DNA from: Cellulomonadaceae bacterium
GTDB taxonomy: Bacteria > Actinomycetota > Actinomycetes > Actinomycetales > Cellulomonadaceae
Reading direction: 5' to 3'
NCBI GenBank assembly: GCA_031282935.1
Contig: JAITCS010000080.1
Location: forward strand, 1 to 6,185
DNA: 6,185 nt
This document shows positions 1-5,363 of this stretch, one piece after another; position 1 is the first letter of the stretch; each line of letters starts with the position of its first letter. The notes under the pieces were generated by a model. The model was not told the origin of the DNA. It did not search any database and worked only from the letters and a program-made list of their open reading frames with translations. The position numbers and the translations under genes are program-made.

Positions 1-921
1 TTTATGATCCGTTACCGGCAAACCGTGAACGCTGAGGGGGAGACGGTTTGGGATTTGGCCGAATCCGCGCCAATAAGTGCGGTGCCGGTTATCCCAGTCA
101 TTTACAAACCACGTGCGGGTAAGCCGTTCGGACAGTCGCGGATCACTAACGCTATGATGTCCGCCCAAGATATGGGAGTGCGTTCTCTGATCCGTGGAGA
201 GGGCCATATGGACGTGTATTCGTTCCCGCAAATGATTTTCAAGGGCGCGGAGGATTCGCTTTTCAAGAACCCCGACGGGACGATAATCACGGCCTGGCAA
301 GTGATGTTAGGGCGGATTAAGGCAATACCAGACAACCCAGATATGCCAGATAATTCGCCTCGTGGTCGAGTGGATATTGACTATATTCCATCAGCATCAC
401 CAGAACCACATTTGAAATGGGTTAACCTGGCTGCGAAGCTGTTTTGCCGCGAGGCGGAGCTACCAGACACCGCTTTGGCGGTTAGTGGCATGGCTAACCC
501 AACATCCGCTGAATCGTACGATTCAAGTCAGTATGAGTTGATAGCCGCTGCGGAGGGCGCCACCGATGACTGGTCAGACGCGGTGGCAGAAGCCGCCCGG
601 CTGCTGCTGGTGACGGCTGGGGAGAGCGCTGAGGATTGGCAGGTACTGCCGGTCTGGCATAGTCCTAGATTCCTAACTAAGTCGGCGGTCGCTGACGCGG
701 GTCTAAAAACCATCGCTGCAGTGCCTTGGCTAGCAGACACCGAGGTTGGGTTGGAAATCATTGGCCTTGATCCGACACAAATCCAACGTGCCCTCGCTGA
801 ACGGGCCGCAGCCAAAGCCGCCCTGCAGCAAGAAGCGTTAACGCTCGCCCTCGCTGGAGGATCCCCGCTGCCATCCTGGCCACCAACCACAGTAGAGGTA
901 GTTGAGAACGATGGTGGTTAG
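1..921 (+). CDS. Phage portal protein, C-terminal part (5' end outside window)
   Basis: This is the C-terminal ~306 residues of a portal protein of the SPP1 gp6-like group common in actinobacterial siphoviruses. Portal proteins form the dodecameric ring at one capsid vertex through which DNA is packaged and ejected, and on which the neck proteins assemble. The reading frame is open to the first base of the window, so the ATG at 4 is probably internal. Family-like stretches are the 'KPRAGKPFGQSRIT' block near residue 40, the following helix with 'GVRSLIRGE', the 'YSFPQMIFKGAED' segment, the 'HLKWVNLAAKLFCREAELP' helix near residue 140, and 'NPTSAESYDSS', which matches the usual N-P-S/T-S-A-E motif of these portals. 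An Ala-rich helix (RALAERAAAKAAL) precedes the tail. The end overlaps the next gene by 11 nt, which suggests coupled translation. The middle of the gene (301-540) is only about 50% GC by hand count, lower than the capsid gene. Family assignment is from recalled motif patterns and is fairly secure. Confidence 0.9.
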   Translation, partial: FMIRYRQTVNAEGETVWDLAESAPISAVPVIPVIYKPRAGKPFGQSRITNAMMSAQDMGVRSLIRGEGHMDVYSFPQMIFKGAEDSLFKNPDGTIITAWQVMLGRIKAIPDNPDMPDNSPRGRVDIDYIPSASPEPHLKWVNLAAKLFCREAELPDTALAVSGMANPTSAESYDSSQYELIAAAEGATDDWSDAVAEAARLLLVTAGESAEDWQVLPVWHSPRFLTKSAVADAGLKTIAAVPWLADTEVGLEIIGLDPTQIQRALAERAAAKAALQQEALTLALAGGSPLPSWPPTTVEVVENDGG

Positions 922-1291
922 CCCAGAACAATATGCCGCCACCCAAAAGAATGTTTCCACGGCAGCACAGTTGGCATACTCCTGGTGGTGTGCCACCCAC
1001 CGGGAAGCCACCCGAGAGGAAGCATTCAGCGAGGTACAGCGAGTTATCGAGAGATATGGGCAGATCGAGGCTCAGGTCGCGGTCGCTTTCTACATGAACC
1101 AACGAGGAATTGCTGACGGCTGGCAGATGCTGCCCTCCGGCGGGATACCTGACCGGGCATTATCCCGGCTGCTCGCCGCCGCCTGGCAGCAGGACGCCCC
1201 ATCATTCGGACTCCGGCAAGTAATTGACCGGGCCGTTAAAGCGTACGGGCGGCGCACCATAGAGCGAGGTCGCGGGCAGGAAATTGGGTAG
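911..1291 (+). CDS. MuF-like minor head protein, N-terminal half (split gene)
   Basis: This 126-residue ORF matches the N-terminal, mostly helical part of MuF/VG15-type minor capsid proteins, which bind the portal and are carried inside the head. Seen: an early 'AYSWWCATHRE' stretch, a long charged helix (VQRVIERYGQIEAQVAVAFYMNQRG), and a last helix, 'RQVIDRAVKAYGRRTIERG', resembling the helix that in intact MuF proteins comes just before the Cys-containing segment. That Cys segment is missing here and appears in the next ORF, in another frame. Intact relatives are usually one protein of roughly 300 residues or more, so this looks like half a gene. I chose ATG 911 because AGAGG lies at 894-898; an in-frame TTG at 902 has no well-placed site. 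The gene overlaps the portal gene by 11 nt. The TAG stop is at 1289-1291. It could be a true two-gene arrangement or a frameshifted or decayed gene. Confidence 0.75.
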   Translation: MVVSPEQYAATQKNVSTAAQLAYSWWCATHREATREEAFSEVQRVIERYGQIEAQVAVAFYMNQRGIADGWQMLPSGGIPDRALSRLLAAAWQQDAPSFGLRQVIDRAVKAYGRRTIERGRGQEIG

Positions 1292-1316
1292 TGGTTATCG
1301 GAGCCTGATTTCGCGC

Positions 1317-1345
1317 ACATATATTAGATATGTTGCGAATTAATT
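1317..1345. repeat. AT-rich palindromic junction between the two MuF halves
   Basis: The gap between the two MuF ORFs is unlike its surroundings. It is AT-rich and contains a 6-bp inverted repeat, ACATAT (1317-1322) and ATATGT (1328-1333), around ATTAG, followed by the palindrome AATTAATT (1338-1345). Stop codons close frames on both sides: TAG 1289-1291 in the upstream ORF frame, TGA 1306-1308 in the downstream ORF frame, and TAA 1341-1343 in the third. No single frameshift therefore joins the two ORFs. It could be an operator or promoter, a scar of insertion, or unselected spacer; I cannot decide. Confidence 0.45.
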
Positions 1346-1365
1346 TAGCTCAACATGGAGCGGTT

Positions 1366-2040
1366 ATGACAATATCAACTGACCCGACACGCCCCCGCAA
1401 AGTGCGCAAACCCGTGGGCAAAACCTGCGCCTGGTGCCTAATGCTCGCCGCTGAAACCGTAACAGGTGTCACCGGGGGGCGTGGGCTACACGCTTTCCAC
1501 GACGACTGCGACTGCGTAATCATTGTAGTGAATGAGGTCGTAGGGCAGCCGCAACCAGACTGGATTACCCTACTGCTCGGCATCTACCAAGCAGCGAAAA
1601 CCGCAACCGGGAAGCACGACCCGACCGACGACGAAATCTGCTACTACATTCGACGATTTTACCCTGATCTGGTTAGTGACGGAGTTGAATCTGCAACGTA
1701 TCCGCTGGTAAATGATGGCAGTGAAGTACCTTGGGAACCCGACAAAAGGCCAAACGTGAATTTGATTCGCAATAAGGTTCTCGAACGTCACGGAGATACC
1801 GAGGAATCTCGCCGTATCCATCCGAGAAAAGATAAATTTGTTGGCTGGGATGACAATGCTATTTTCGCGGCAGCAGACCTAGCATTATCAGCGCCAGATA
1901 CGATACGCAGATTCGGCAACACGCTAGAATTTGATCGACAAATCGGCCCACATCTGGTTAGGGTGCAAGTTCAGACTGATCTTGATCTCCCCGAGGTAAA
2001 GAGCATCTATCCAGTCGGGGTTACGGGACGGAGGCAATAA
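1366..2040 (+). CDS. MuF-like minor head protein C-terminal half fused to toxin-like domain
   Basis: The 224-residue product has two parts. Residues 1-100 match the end of the MuF domain: C21-x-x-C24, then H45-x-x-C48-x-C50, the likely metal- or disulfide-linked cluster of the family, followed by 'DWITLLLGIYQAAKTAT' and 'YYIRRFYPD', typical of actinophage versions. From about residue 130 a different domain follows: 'KVLERHG' (H142), 'RIHP' (H152), 'FVGWDDNAIFAAADLALSAP', 'IGPHLVRVQVQ' (H196) and a closing 'KSIYPV'. This layout (early His, helix, beta strands with His, terminal S/T-x-Y-P strand) resembles EndoU/barnase/ColE5-D/RelE (BECR)-fold RNase toxins, which are known to be fused to phage MuF proteins. 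That assignment is tentative. ATG 1366 is preferred over ATG 1330 because GGAG (1357-1360) lies 5 nt before it. By hand count GC falls from about 60% (1381-1620) to 48% (1681-1920), in line with a swapped C-terminal cassette. A 90-residue ORF starts 1 nt downstream. Confidence 0.75.
   Translation: MTISTDPTRPRKVRKPVGKTCAWCLMLAAETVTGVTGGRGLHAFHDDCDCVIIVVNEVVGQPQPDWITLLLGIYQAAKTATGKHDPTDDEICYYIRRFYPDLVSDGVESATYPLVNDGSEVPWEPDKRPNVNLIRNKVLERHGDTEESRRIHPRKDKFVGWDDNAIFAAADLALSAPDTIRRFGNTLEFDRQIGPHLVRVQVQTDLDLPEVKSIYPVGVTGRRQ
2030..2034 (+). promoter_or_regulatory. Strong Shine-Dalgarno site GGAGG for the 90-residue ORF
   Basis: GGAGG lies inside the last codons of the toxin-like gene, with a 7-nt spacer to ATG 2042. 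It fixes the start and supports tight coupling of the two genes. Confidence 0.75.
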
Positions 2041-2041
2041 G

Positions 2042-2314
2042 ATGGTTAGCCAAGACGCTCTGGATGACTATTGGGCTGAGGGCGTTCTTGACGAAATCTA
2101 TCCGCGATTGTCCCTTGAATTGCAGAATTGGCTTGCAGGCTATTCTGGTCGAGATTGTGTCGTCTGTCTAGTTGAGGCGTTTGAGTATGCTCCCGATCTA
2201 TTTACAATTGAACACGTTAGTCGCTTGGAAGAGATCGGCAAAAGATTCAATCCACCATCGCAGCGAATAATAATAGATCGGGCAATTGCCAATTACAGGG
2301 CACTAGCAGCCTAA
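2042..2314 (+). CDS. Small acidic protein, candidate immunity protein
   Basis: I do not recognise a family. The 90-residue product is acidic (15 Asp/Glu against 8 Arg/Lys by count), has no membrane segment or signal peptide, and appears mostly helical, with three aromatic/Leu-rich blocks ('DYWAEGVLDEIYPRLSLELQNWL', 'CVVCLVEAFEYAP', 'IIIDRAIANYRALAA'). The start is well supported: GGAGG at 2030-2034 lies 7 nt before ATG 2042, one base after the stop of the toxin-like gene, so the two are almost certainly co-translated. It shares the lower GC (about 47% by hand count) of the preceding C-terminal extension. Size, acidity, position and composition are those expected of an immunity partner for a polymorphic toxin, and a gene here is not a standard part of the portal-MuF-scaffold order. 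The role is inference. The alternative is an unrelated small phage cargo gene. Confidence 0.7.
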   Translation: MVSQDALDDYWAEGVLDEIYPRLSLELQNWLAGYSGRDCVVCLVEAFEYAPDLFTIEHVSRLEEIGKRFNPPSQRIIIDRAIANYRALAA

Positions 2315-2336
2315 TCTGCTTCACACCCTATTTCTC

Positions 2337-2366
2337 ACCCCGTCAGTCCTGGCGGGGTTTTGTTTT
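2337..2366 (+). terminator. Rho-independent terminator after the MuF/immunity-like block
   Basis: An 8-bp stem (ACCCCGTC 2337-2344 pairing with GGCGGGGT 2351-2358, one G-T wobble) encloses the loop AGTCCT and is followed by TTTTGTTTT (2358-2366). It begins 22 nt after the stop of the 90-residue ORF. This is a classical intrinsic terminator. It would cut or weaken read-through from the portal/MuF genes into the scaffold and capsid genes. Confidence 0.8.
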
Positions 2367-2424
2367 GCCCCGCGTCGCCCTGGCGGTGGGGTGGGTTTTT
2401 CAGCCTACTCCTGGTGGGTGGGGT
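2348..2424 (+). repeat. Three imperfect CCTGGYGG motifs spaced 31 nt apart
   Basis: The G-rich spacer before the scaffold gene holds CCTGGCGGGGTTTTG at 2348, CCTGGCGGTGGGGT at 2379 and CCTGGTGGGTGGGGT at 2410. The motif starts are exactly 31 nt apart, and each is followed by a T-rich run. It may be a decayed tandem duplication of the terminator end, or simply biased composition. I see no convincing promoter in this gap: the only TANNNT hexamer near the start, 2429-2434, ends 5 nt before the ribosome-binding site and has no -35 box. Confidence 0.4.
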
Positions 2425-2455
2425 CGTTTATTGTTGCCCGGGAGGCGATCTAGTT

Positions 2456-3034
2456 ATGTTAACCAAGTTGTTCCATCGTCCACTAAACCTGCGGTTCATC
2501 GCCTCCACTGATGGTGAGGGTGGGGAGCCGGAGCCTGTGACGCAGGAAATCGAGATCGTGGGTGGCCGGGAGCCTGAAACGTTCGATAAGGCGTATGTTG
2601 AGAAACTGCGGGCCGAAGCGGCGAAGTACCGTACCGAGGCGAAAGCCAACGGTGAGGCTGCTAAGGTGAACGCCGAGGCGGCGAAGCGGTTGGCTGAGTT
2701 GGAGGACGCAGGTAAAACCGAAACCCAACGCCTTACTGACCAGTTAGCGAAAGCGAACGCCGAGTTGGCGGCGCTGGTCGCTGAACGTGACGCGGCGAAA
2801 GCAGCAGAGTTGCGGGCGGCTATCGCGTTGGAGCATGGCCTGTCGCCGGAGGACGCGGAACTGCTTGTGGGTGATGAGAAAGCGCAGCGTGCGCTTGCCG
2901 CCCGGTTAACTCAAAGTGTGAAACTGCCGCCAGGTGCGCCAGTGAATCTTGGGGTCGGGAACCGAGCCAAGCAGAAACCTGTTGGCACCCCTGAAACCCT
3001 TTCATCCATTATTTCTGCCGGGTTCTCCGGCTAA
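2456..3034 (+). CDS. Capsid scaffolding protein
   Basis: The 192-residue product has the usual build of an actinophage scaffold, the internal chaperone around which capsid subunits assemble and which leaves or is degraded before DNA packaging. After a short basic/hydrophobic start (MLTKLFHRPLNLRFI) comes an acidic linker (residues 18-40), then 'FDKAYVEKLRAEAAKYRTEA' opening a long Ala/Glu/Lys coiled coil to about residue 130 with 'AKRLAELEDAGKTETQRL'. Next is 'HGLSPEDAELLVGDE', which matches the short helical segment seen in these proteins, and a basic C-terminus of the kind that contacts the capsid protein. It lies directly before the capsid gene, as expected. I start at ATG 2456, with GGGAGG at 2440-2445 (10-nt spacer); the frame extends upstream to 2360, but only through the terminator and G-rich spacer. 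No protease gene is visible next to it, so how the scaffold is removed is not shown here. Confidence 0.88.
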   Translation: MLTKLFHRPLNLRFIASTDGEGGEPEPVTQEIEIVGGREPETFDKAYVEKLRAEAAKYRTEAKANGEAAKVNAEAAKRLAELEDAGKTETQRLTDQLAKANAELAALVAERDAAKAAELRAAIALEHGLSPEDAELLVGDEKAQRALAARLTQSVKLPPGAPVNLGVGNRAKQKPVGTPETLSSIISAGFSG

Positions 3035-3051
3035 ACATTAAGGAGCCTAAG

Positions 3052-4281
3052 ATGGCTGATTTGTTTGATACCGATAACCTGAATTTCTTTCCCGATGGTG
3101 GCACGCGCGGGAAACTTCAGGACTTGTTGATCCCCCAGCATGTTGTGGCCGCTGAAACGGCTGCCGTGACCGAACCAACGGTTGTTACCACCTTGGGGCG
3201 CCGTGTTGATTTGCCTTACGGTGATACAGCAGCGGTCGCTATCCATAATGGTGAGGCGCAGTACGTTGGGCTTGGTCAAGTCAAAGCGTCCTCGCAGTTG
3301 GAAGCCGACGTGACGCTGTACCATACGCATTGGTTCCAGAAAACGGTGCGTATCCCGATCCAGAAAATCGAGGAATACAACTCTCGGGGCCTGCCGTGGT
3401 TTGAGTCCATGACCCGGGATATGATCCGTGCCCTGCCTCGGGCGATGGATTATGCTTTCATCCACGGTATTGACGCCCGTTCTGGCGCCCCGGTTAAGGC
3501 GTTGACCCCGGCGGTGCATGATTCGCCGGTGGTGTTCAACATGGACGGGGCGACCGTTTATGACGGTTTGGACGCCGCCCAGCAAGCGTTGTACGGGCGC
3601 GGGTTGCAGGCAACAGGGGTGGCTTTGGATTCTCACTTTGGTGGGGCTCTTGCGACCGCTCGTTGGCCTTTGACCGGGCAACGTATTTACCCGGAGTTCA
3701 ACCCGCGCGGCACCTCACTGTTGGAGGGCCTAAAGTCGGTGGTTTCCCCAGCCGTGGGGGCGCGCGGTAAGGAACAGGCACCCAAACCGTTTGAGCCGTT
3801 GGCTGGCATTGTGGGTGACTGGTCTACGGTGGAGTGGGATATTGTCCGTCCTGCTATCCTCCAGTACTTCACTTCGGGTGACCCGGACAATTCGGGCCGT
3901 GATTTGGCTGCTTACAATGAGGTGGCTTGGCGTATCGAGATCGCTTACGCGTGGGGGTACAAGCGGCTTGACCAGTTCGCGTTGCTTACAGGTTCACCGC
4001 AGCTTGGTGGCGTCGGGGTGAGTATCCCTAATGTGGAGCGTATTGACATTGACGCGACCCGTGTTGAGGTGGCACAGGTGCCGGTTTCGGTTGCCGCAGC
4101 AACCGCAACGGCAGCGGTTGTGCCGGTGGCGGAAGCCGTGGTCACCGACGAACCGGAGCCGGTTGTGGTGGCCGATGATGTGGACGATGAGCTTCTCGGT
4201 CAGGTATCGGAAACCCCCGAGCCGGTTACGGGTGGGCCGTTCGCTTCCAAGGTCGCCGGTAAGGGCGGCGCCCGCAAGTAG
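3052..4281 (+). CDS. Major capsid protein, HK97 fold, with acidic C-terminal tail
   Basis: The 409-residue product is the main shell protein. Family-like features are the N-terminal arm with 'LLIPQHVVAAETAAVTEPTVV', the early strands around 'GDTAAVAIHNGEAQYVGLGQV', the 'VTLYHTHWFQKTVRIPIQKIEEYN' strand and start of the spine helix, 'MIRALPRAMDYAFIHG' (the long helix with the usual small-residue G-D/A ending), and the closing core block 'VGDWSTVEWDIVRP ... NEVAWRIEIAYAWGY' followed by 'FALL', typical of HK97-like capsids. The start is clear: AGGAG at 3041-3045, 6 nt before ATG 3052. The core ends near residue 335. After it comes a ~70-residue Ala/Val/Pro/Glu-rich, probably disordered extension ending in basic 'KVAGKGGARK', which is not needed for the fold. 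It follows the scaffold gene by 17 nt. GC is high (about 62% by hand count of 3421-3660), as expected for a highly expressed core gene. Confidence 0.93.
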   Translation: MADLFDTDNLNFFPDGGTRGKLQDLLIPQHVVAAETAAVTEPTVVTTLGRRVDLPYGDTAAVAIHNGEAQYVGLGQVKASSQLEADVTLYHTHWFQKTVRIPIQKIEEYNSRGLPWFESMTRDMIRALPRAMDYAFIHGIDARSGAPVKALTPAVHDSPVVFNMDGATVYDGLDAAQQALYGRGLQATGVALDSHFGGALATARWPLTGQRIYPEFNPRGTSLLEGLKSVVSPAVGARGKEQAPKPFEPLAGIVGDWSTVEWDIVRPAILQYFTSGDPDNSGRDLAAYNEVAWRIEIAYAWGYKRLDQFALLTGSPQLGGVGVSIPNVERIDIDATRVEVAQVPVSVAAATATAAVVPVAEAVVTDEPEPVVVADDVDDELLGQVSETPEPVTGGPFASKVAGKGGARK

Positions 4282-4294
4282 TTTCCGAATGTGT

Positions 4295-4339
4295 GGGGGC
4301 GCCCAACAGTAGGTAATGGAGCCGCTGTTGGGCGCCCCC
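4295..4339. terminator. Perfect 15-bp hairpin between capsid and adaptor genes
   Basis: GGGGGCGCCCAACAG (4295-4309) pairs perfectly with CTGTTGGGCGCCCCC (4325-4339) around a 15-nt loop. It starts 14 nt after the capsid stop. No T-run follows, only CCACCCAACC, so it is either a U-less terminator or attenuator of the kind seen in high-GC bacteria, or a 3' structure that protects the abundant capsid mRNA. Downstream GGTTGGTGGG (4369-4378) can also pair with the CCCACCCAACC just after the stem, which would cover the start of the next gene. Confidence 0.7.
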
Positions 4340-4373
4340 CCACCCAACCAAAAGCTTAGAGGGGGTGGGGTTG

Positions 4374-4829
4374 GTGGGTGTGCAGATAACGGTGCGTGAC
4401 CTAACGATGATGGTTCCTGCTATTGACGCCGGTAAGGCGGAGTTCCTTATTGACGGTGCCCTGGCGTTGGCGTACTTATCCGCCCCGTGTTTGAAAGATG
4501 TGGAACCTGGTTCGGATGCTGCTAAGGCGGCGCGGATGATTATCCTCGCCGCGATAGCGAGGTGGGCTACTACGGGTAACTCCCGGGGTATCCAACAGCA
4601 AGCCGGTGGGCCATACACGGTCACATATGGTGCTTATTCGGGTAAGTTCTCCGATTCTGAGGTGCGGCAGTTGCGGGCAATTTGTCGGGCAGTTAGCGGT
4701 GGGGGTGGGGCGTTTGCGATTGACACCGCGCCGGGCACACACTCGGTTTGGCCTTTCGACACCACCCCGTTAGCCCAAGAAACACGGGTGCCGTGTGAGC
4801 CGATGGAGTATTACGGGGGTGTGCTGTGA
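4374..4829 (+). CDS. Head-tail adaptor (connector) protein
   Basis: The product (151 residues from GTG 4374) fits the first neck protein that docks on the portal after packaging (the HK97 gp6/SPP1 gp15 role). Seen: a mainly helical N-terminal half with 'DGALALAYLSAPCLKD' and 'AARMIILAAIARWATTGN', which resembles the typical 'APC...AK.IL..AI.RW' pattern of actinophage adaptors. A beta-rich 'QQQAGGPYTVTYG' segment follows, then 'SGKFSDSEVRQLRAIC', matching the usual 'F...E...L...C' ending, and an 'AFAID' strand. The start is uncertain: in-frame GTG 4365, TTG 4371, GTG 4374 and GTG 4380 all lie in a G-rich tract. GTG 4374 is preferred because AGAGGGGG (4358-4365) is 8 nt before it. The stop overlaps the next start (GTGA, 4826-4829), so translation is coupled. 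The start region may be masked by the upstream hairpins. Confidence 0.8.
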   Translation: MGVQITVRDLTMMVPAIDAGKAEFLIDGALALAYLSAPCLKDVEPGSDAAKAARMIILAAIARWATTGNSRGIQQQAGGPYTVTYGAYSGKFSDSEVRQLRAICRAVSGGGGAFAIDTAPGTHSVWPFDTTPLAQETRVPCEPMEYYGGVL

Positions 4830-5194
4830 CTGAGTGGGTTGCTCCTTTTGGTGAAACTATCCTCCGGTTGCAGGCGGGCCAGGACATTGACCCTTATTCG
4901 GGTGAGCCGGTTTCAGCTCAGGATTGGGTGAACCCGACGGCGACTGAGGTTCACGGTTGCGTGTTGTACCCGTCAGGGATGGTTGGTGCCGAGCAGGTGG
5001 ACGTGGGCAGGCCGGAAATCGCCCAGCAGACTTTGACTGTGCTGCTACCGCCTGGGGTTGAGCTAGACCCGTCCGACCGGGTGCAGTATCGGGGCAACAT
5101 GTTTGATGTTGTGGGGTTCACGTTCCAGTTTGTTAACCCGTTCACGGGTTGGGCGCCCGGCGGGCAGGCCACAATCCGGCGCAGGCAAGGATAA
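4826..5194 (+). CDS. Head-tail stopper / neck protein
   Basis: The 122-residue, mainly beta-strand product lies where the stopper (SPP1 gp16-like) is expected, just after the adaptor and before the gp10-like protein. Stoppers close the portal channel after packaging and form the tail-docking face. Seen: 'GETILRLQAGQDIDPYSGEPV' at the N-terminus, a central 'VHGCVLYPSG' strand, 'QTLTVLLPPGVELDPSDRVQYRGNMFDVVG', a pattern usual in stoppers (strand, D-P-x-D-R-V/I turn, R/G-x-x-F-x-V-x-G strand), and a 'WAPGGQATIRR' ending. The start is GTG at 4826, overlapping the adaptor stop, with GGGGG (4815-4819) 6 nt upstream. I see no transmembrane or signal segment. The assignment rests on position plus this motif. 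Confidence 0.78.
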   Translation: MTEWVAPFGETILRLQAGQDIDPYSGEPVSAQDWVNPTATEVHGCVLYPSGMVGAEQVDVGRPEIAQQTLTVLLPPGVELDPSDRVQYRGNMFDVVGFTFQFVNPFTGWAPGGQATIRRRQG

Positions 5195-5199
5195 AACCC

Positions 5200-5352
5200 A
5201 TGTTCCGTCACGCAACCATCCGCTGCCACGGCAAGGTCGTCACGGTGGCGCACAGGTATCCCGCCGGGGTGATGGTCGTGTTCAACAAATGCGAGCGGTG
5301 TAAGGCAATCGAGTTCCTACCCGATCAGGTAGATAAGACAGACAACAACTAG
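5200..5352 (+). CDS. Small basic protein with C-x-x-C, unknown function
   Basis: This 50-residue ORF is too short for firm assignment. It has its own ribosome-binding site (AAGGA 5187-5191, 8 nt before ATG 5200) and fits neatly in the 5-nt to 11-nt spaced gene string between stopper and next gene, so it is probably translated. The sequence looks like a compact beta domain: 'ATIRCHGKVVTVAHRYPAG' followed by 'MVVFNKCERCKAIEFLP'. Cys9, His10 and the Cys31-x-x-Cys34 pair could bind one zinc ion. Small proteins at this place are not part of the minimal neck set; it may be an accessory neck factor or cargo. No family recognised. Confidence 0.65.
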   Translation: MFRHATIRCHGKVVTVAHRYPAGVMVVFNKCERCKAIEFLPDQVDKTDNN

Positions 5353-5363
5353 GGGGCAAGGCT

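Noticed and set aside
1330..1365. ATG 1330 as start of the second MuF ORF
   Set aside because: It lies in the AT-rich palindrome without a Shine-Dalgarno; ATG 1366 has GGAG at 5 nt.
2429..2434. TATTGT as -10 box of a scaffold promoter
   Set aside because: It lies only 5 nt before the Shine-Dalgarno site and has no recognisable -35 hexamer.
2360..2455. Upstream extension of the scaffold ORF to 2360
   Set aside because: It would run through the terminator T-run and G-rich repeats, has no ribosome-binding site, and reads as a Cys/Trp/Gly-rich segment unlike scaffolds; ATG 2456 has GGGAGG.
3031..3681. Long minus-strand ORF of 216 codons under the capsid gene
   Set aside because: It is a mirror of the capsid coding frame, with Arg/His-rich composition, no ribosome-binding site and no family resemblance.
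4226..4624. Minus-strand ORF over the capsid end, hairpin and adaptor
   Set aside because: It crosses two real plus-strand genes and the perfect hairpin; composition is that of a shadow frame.
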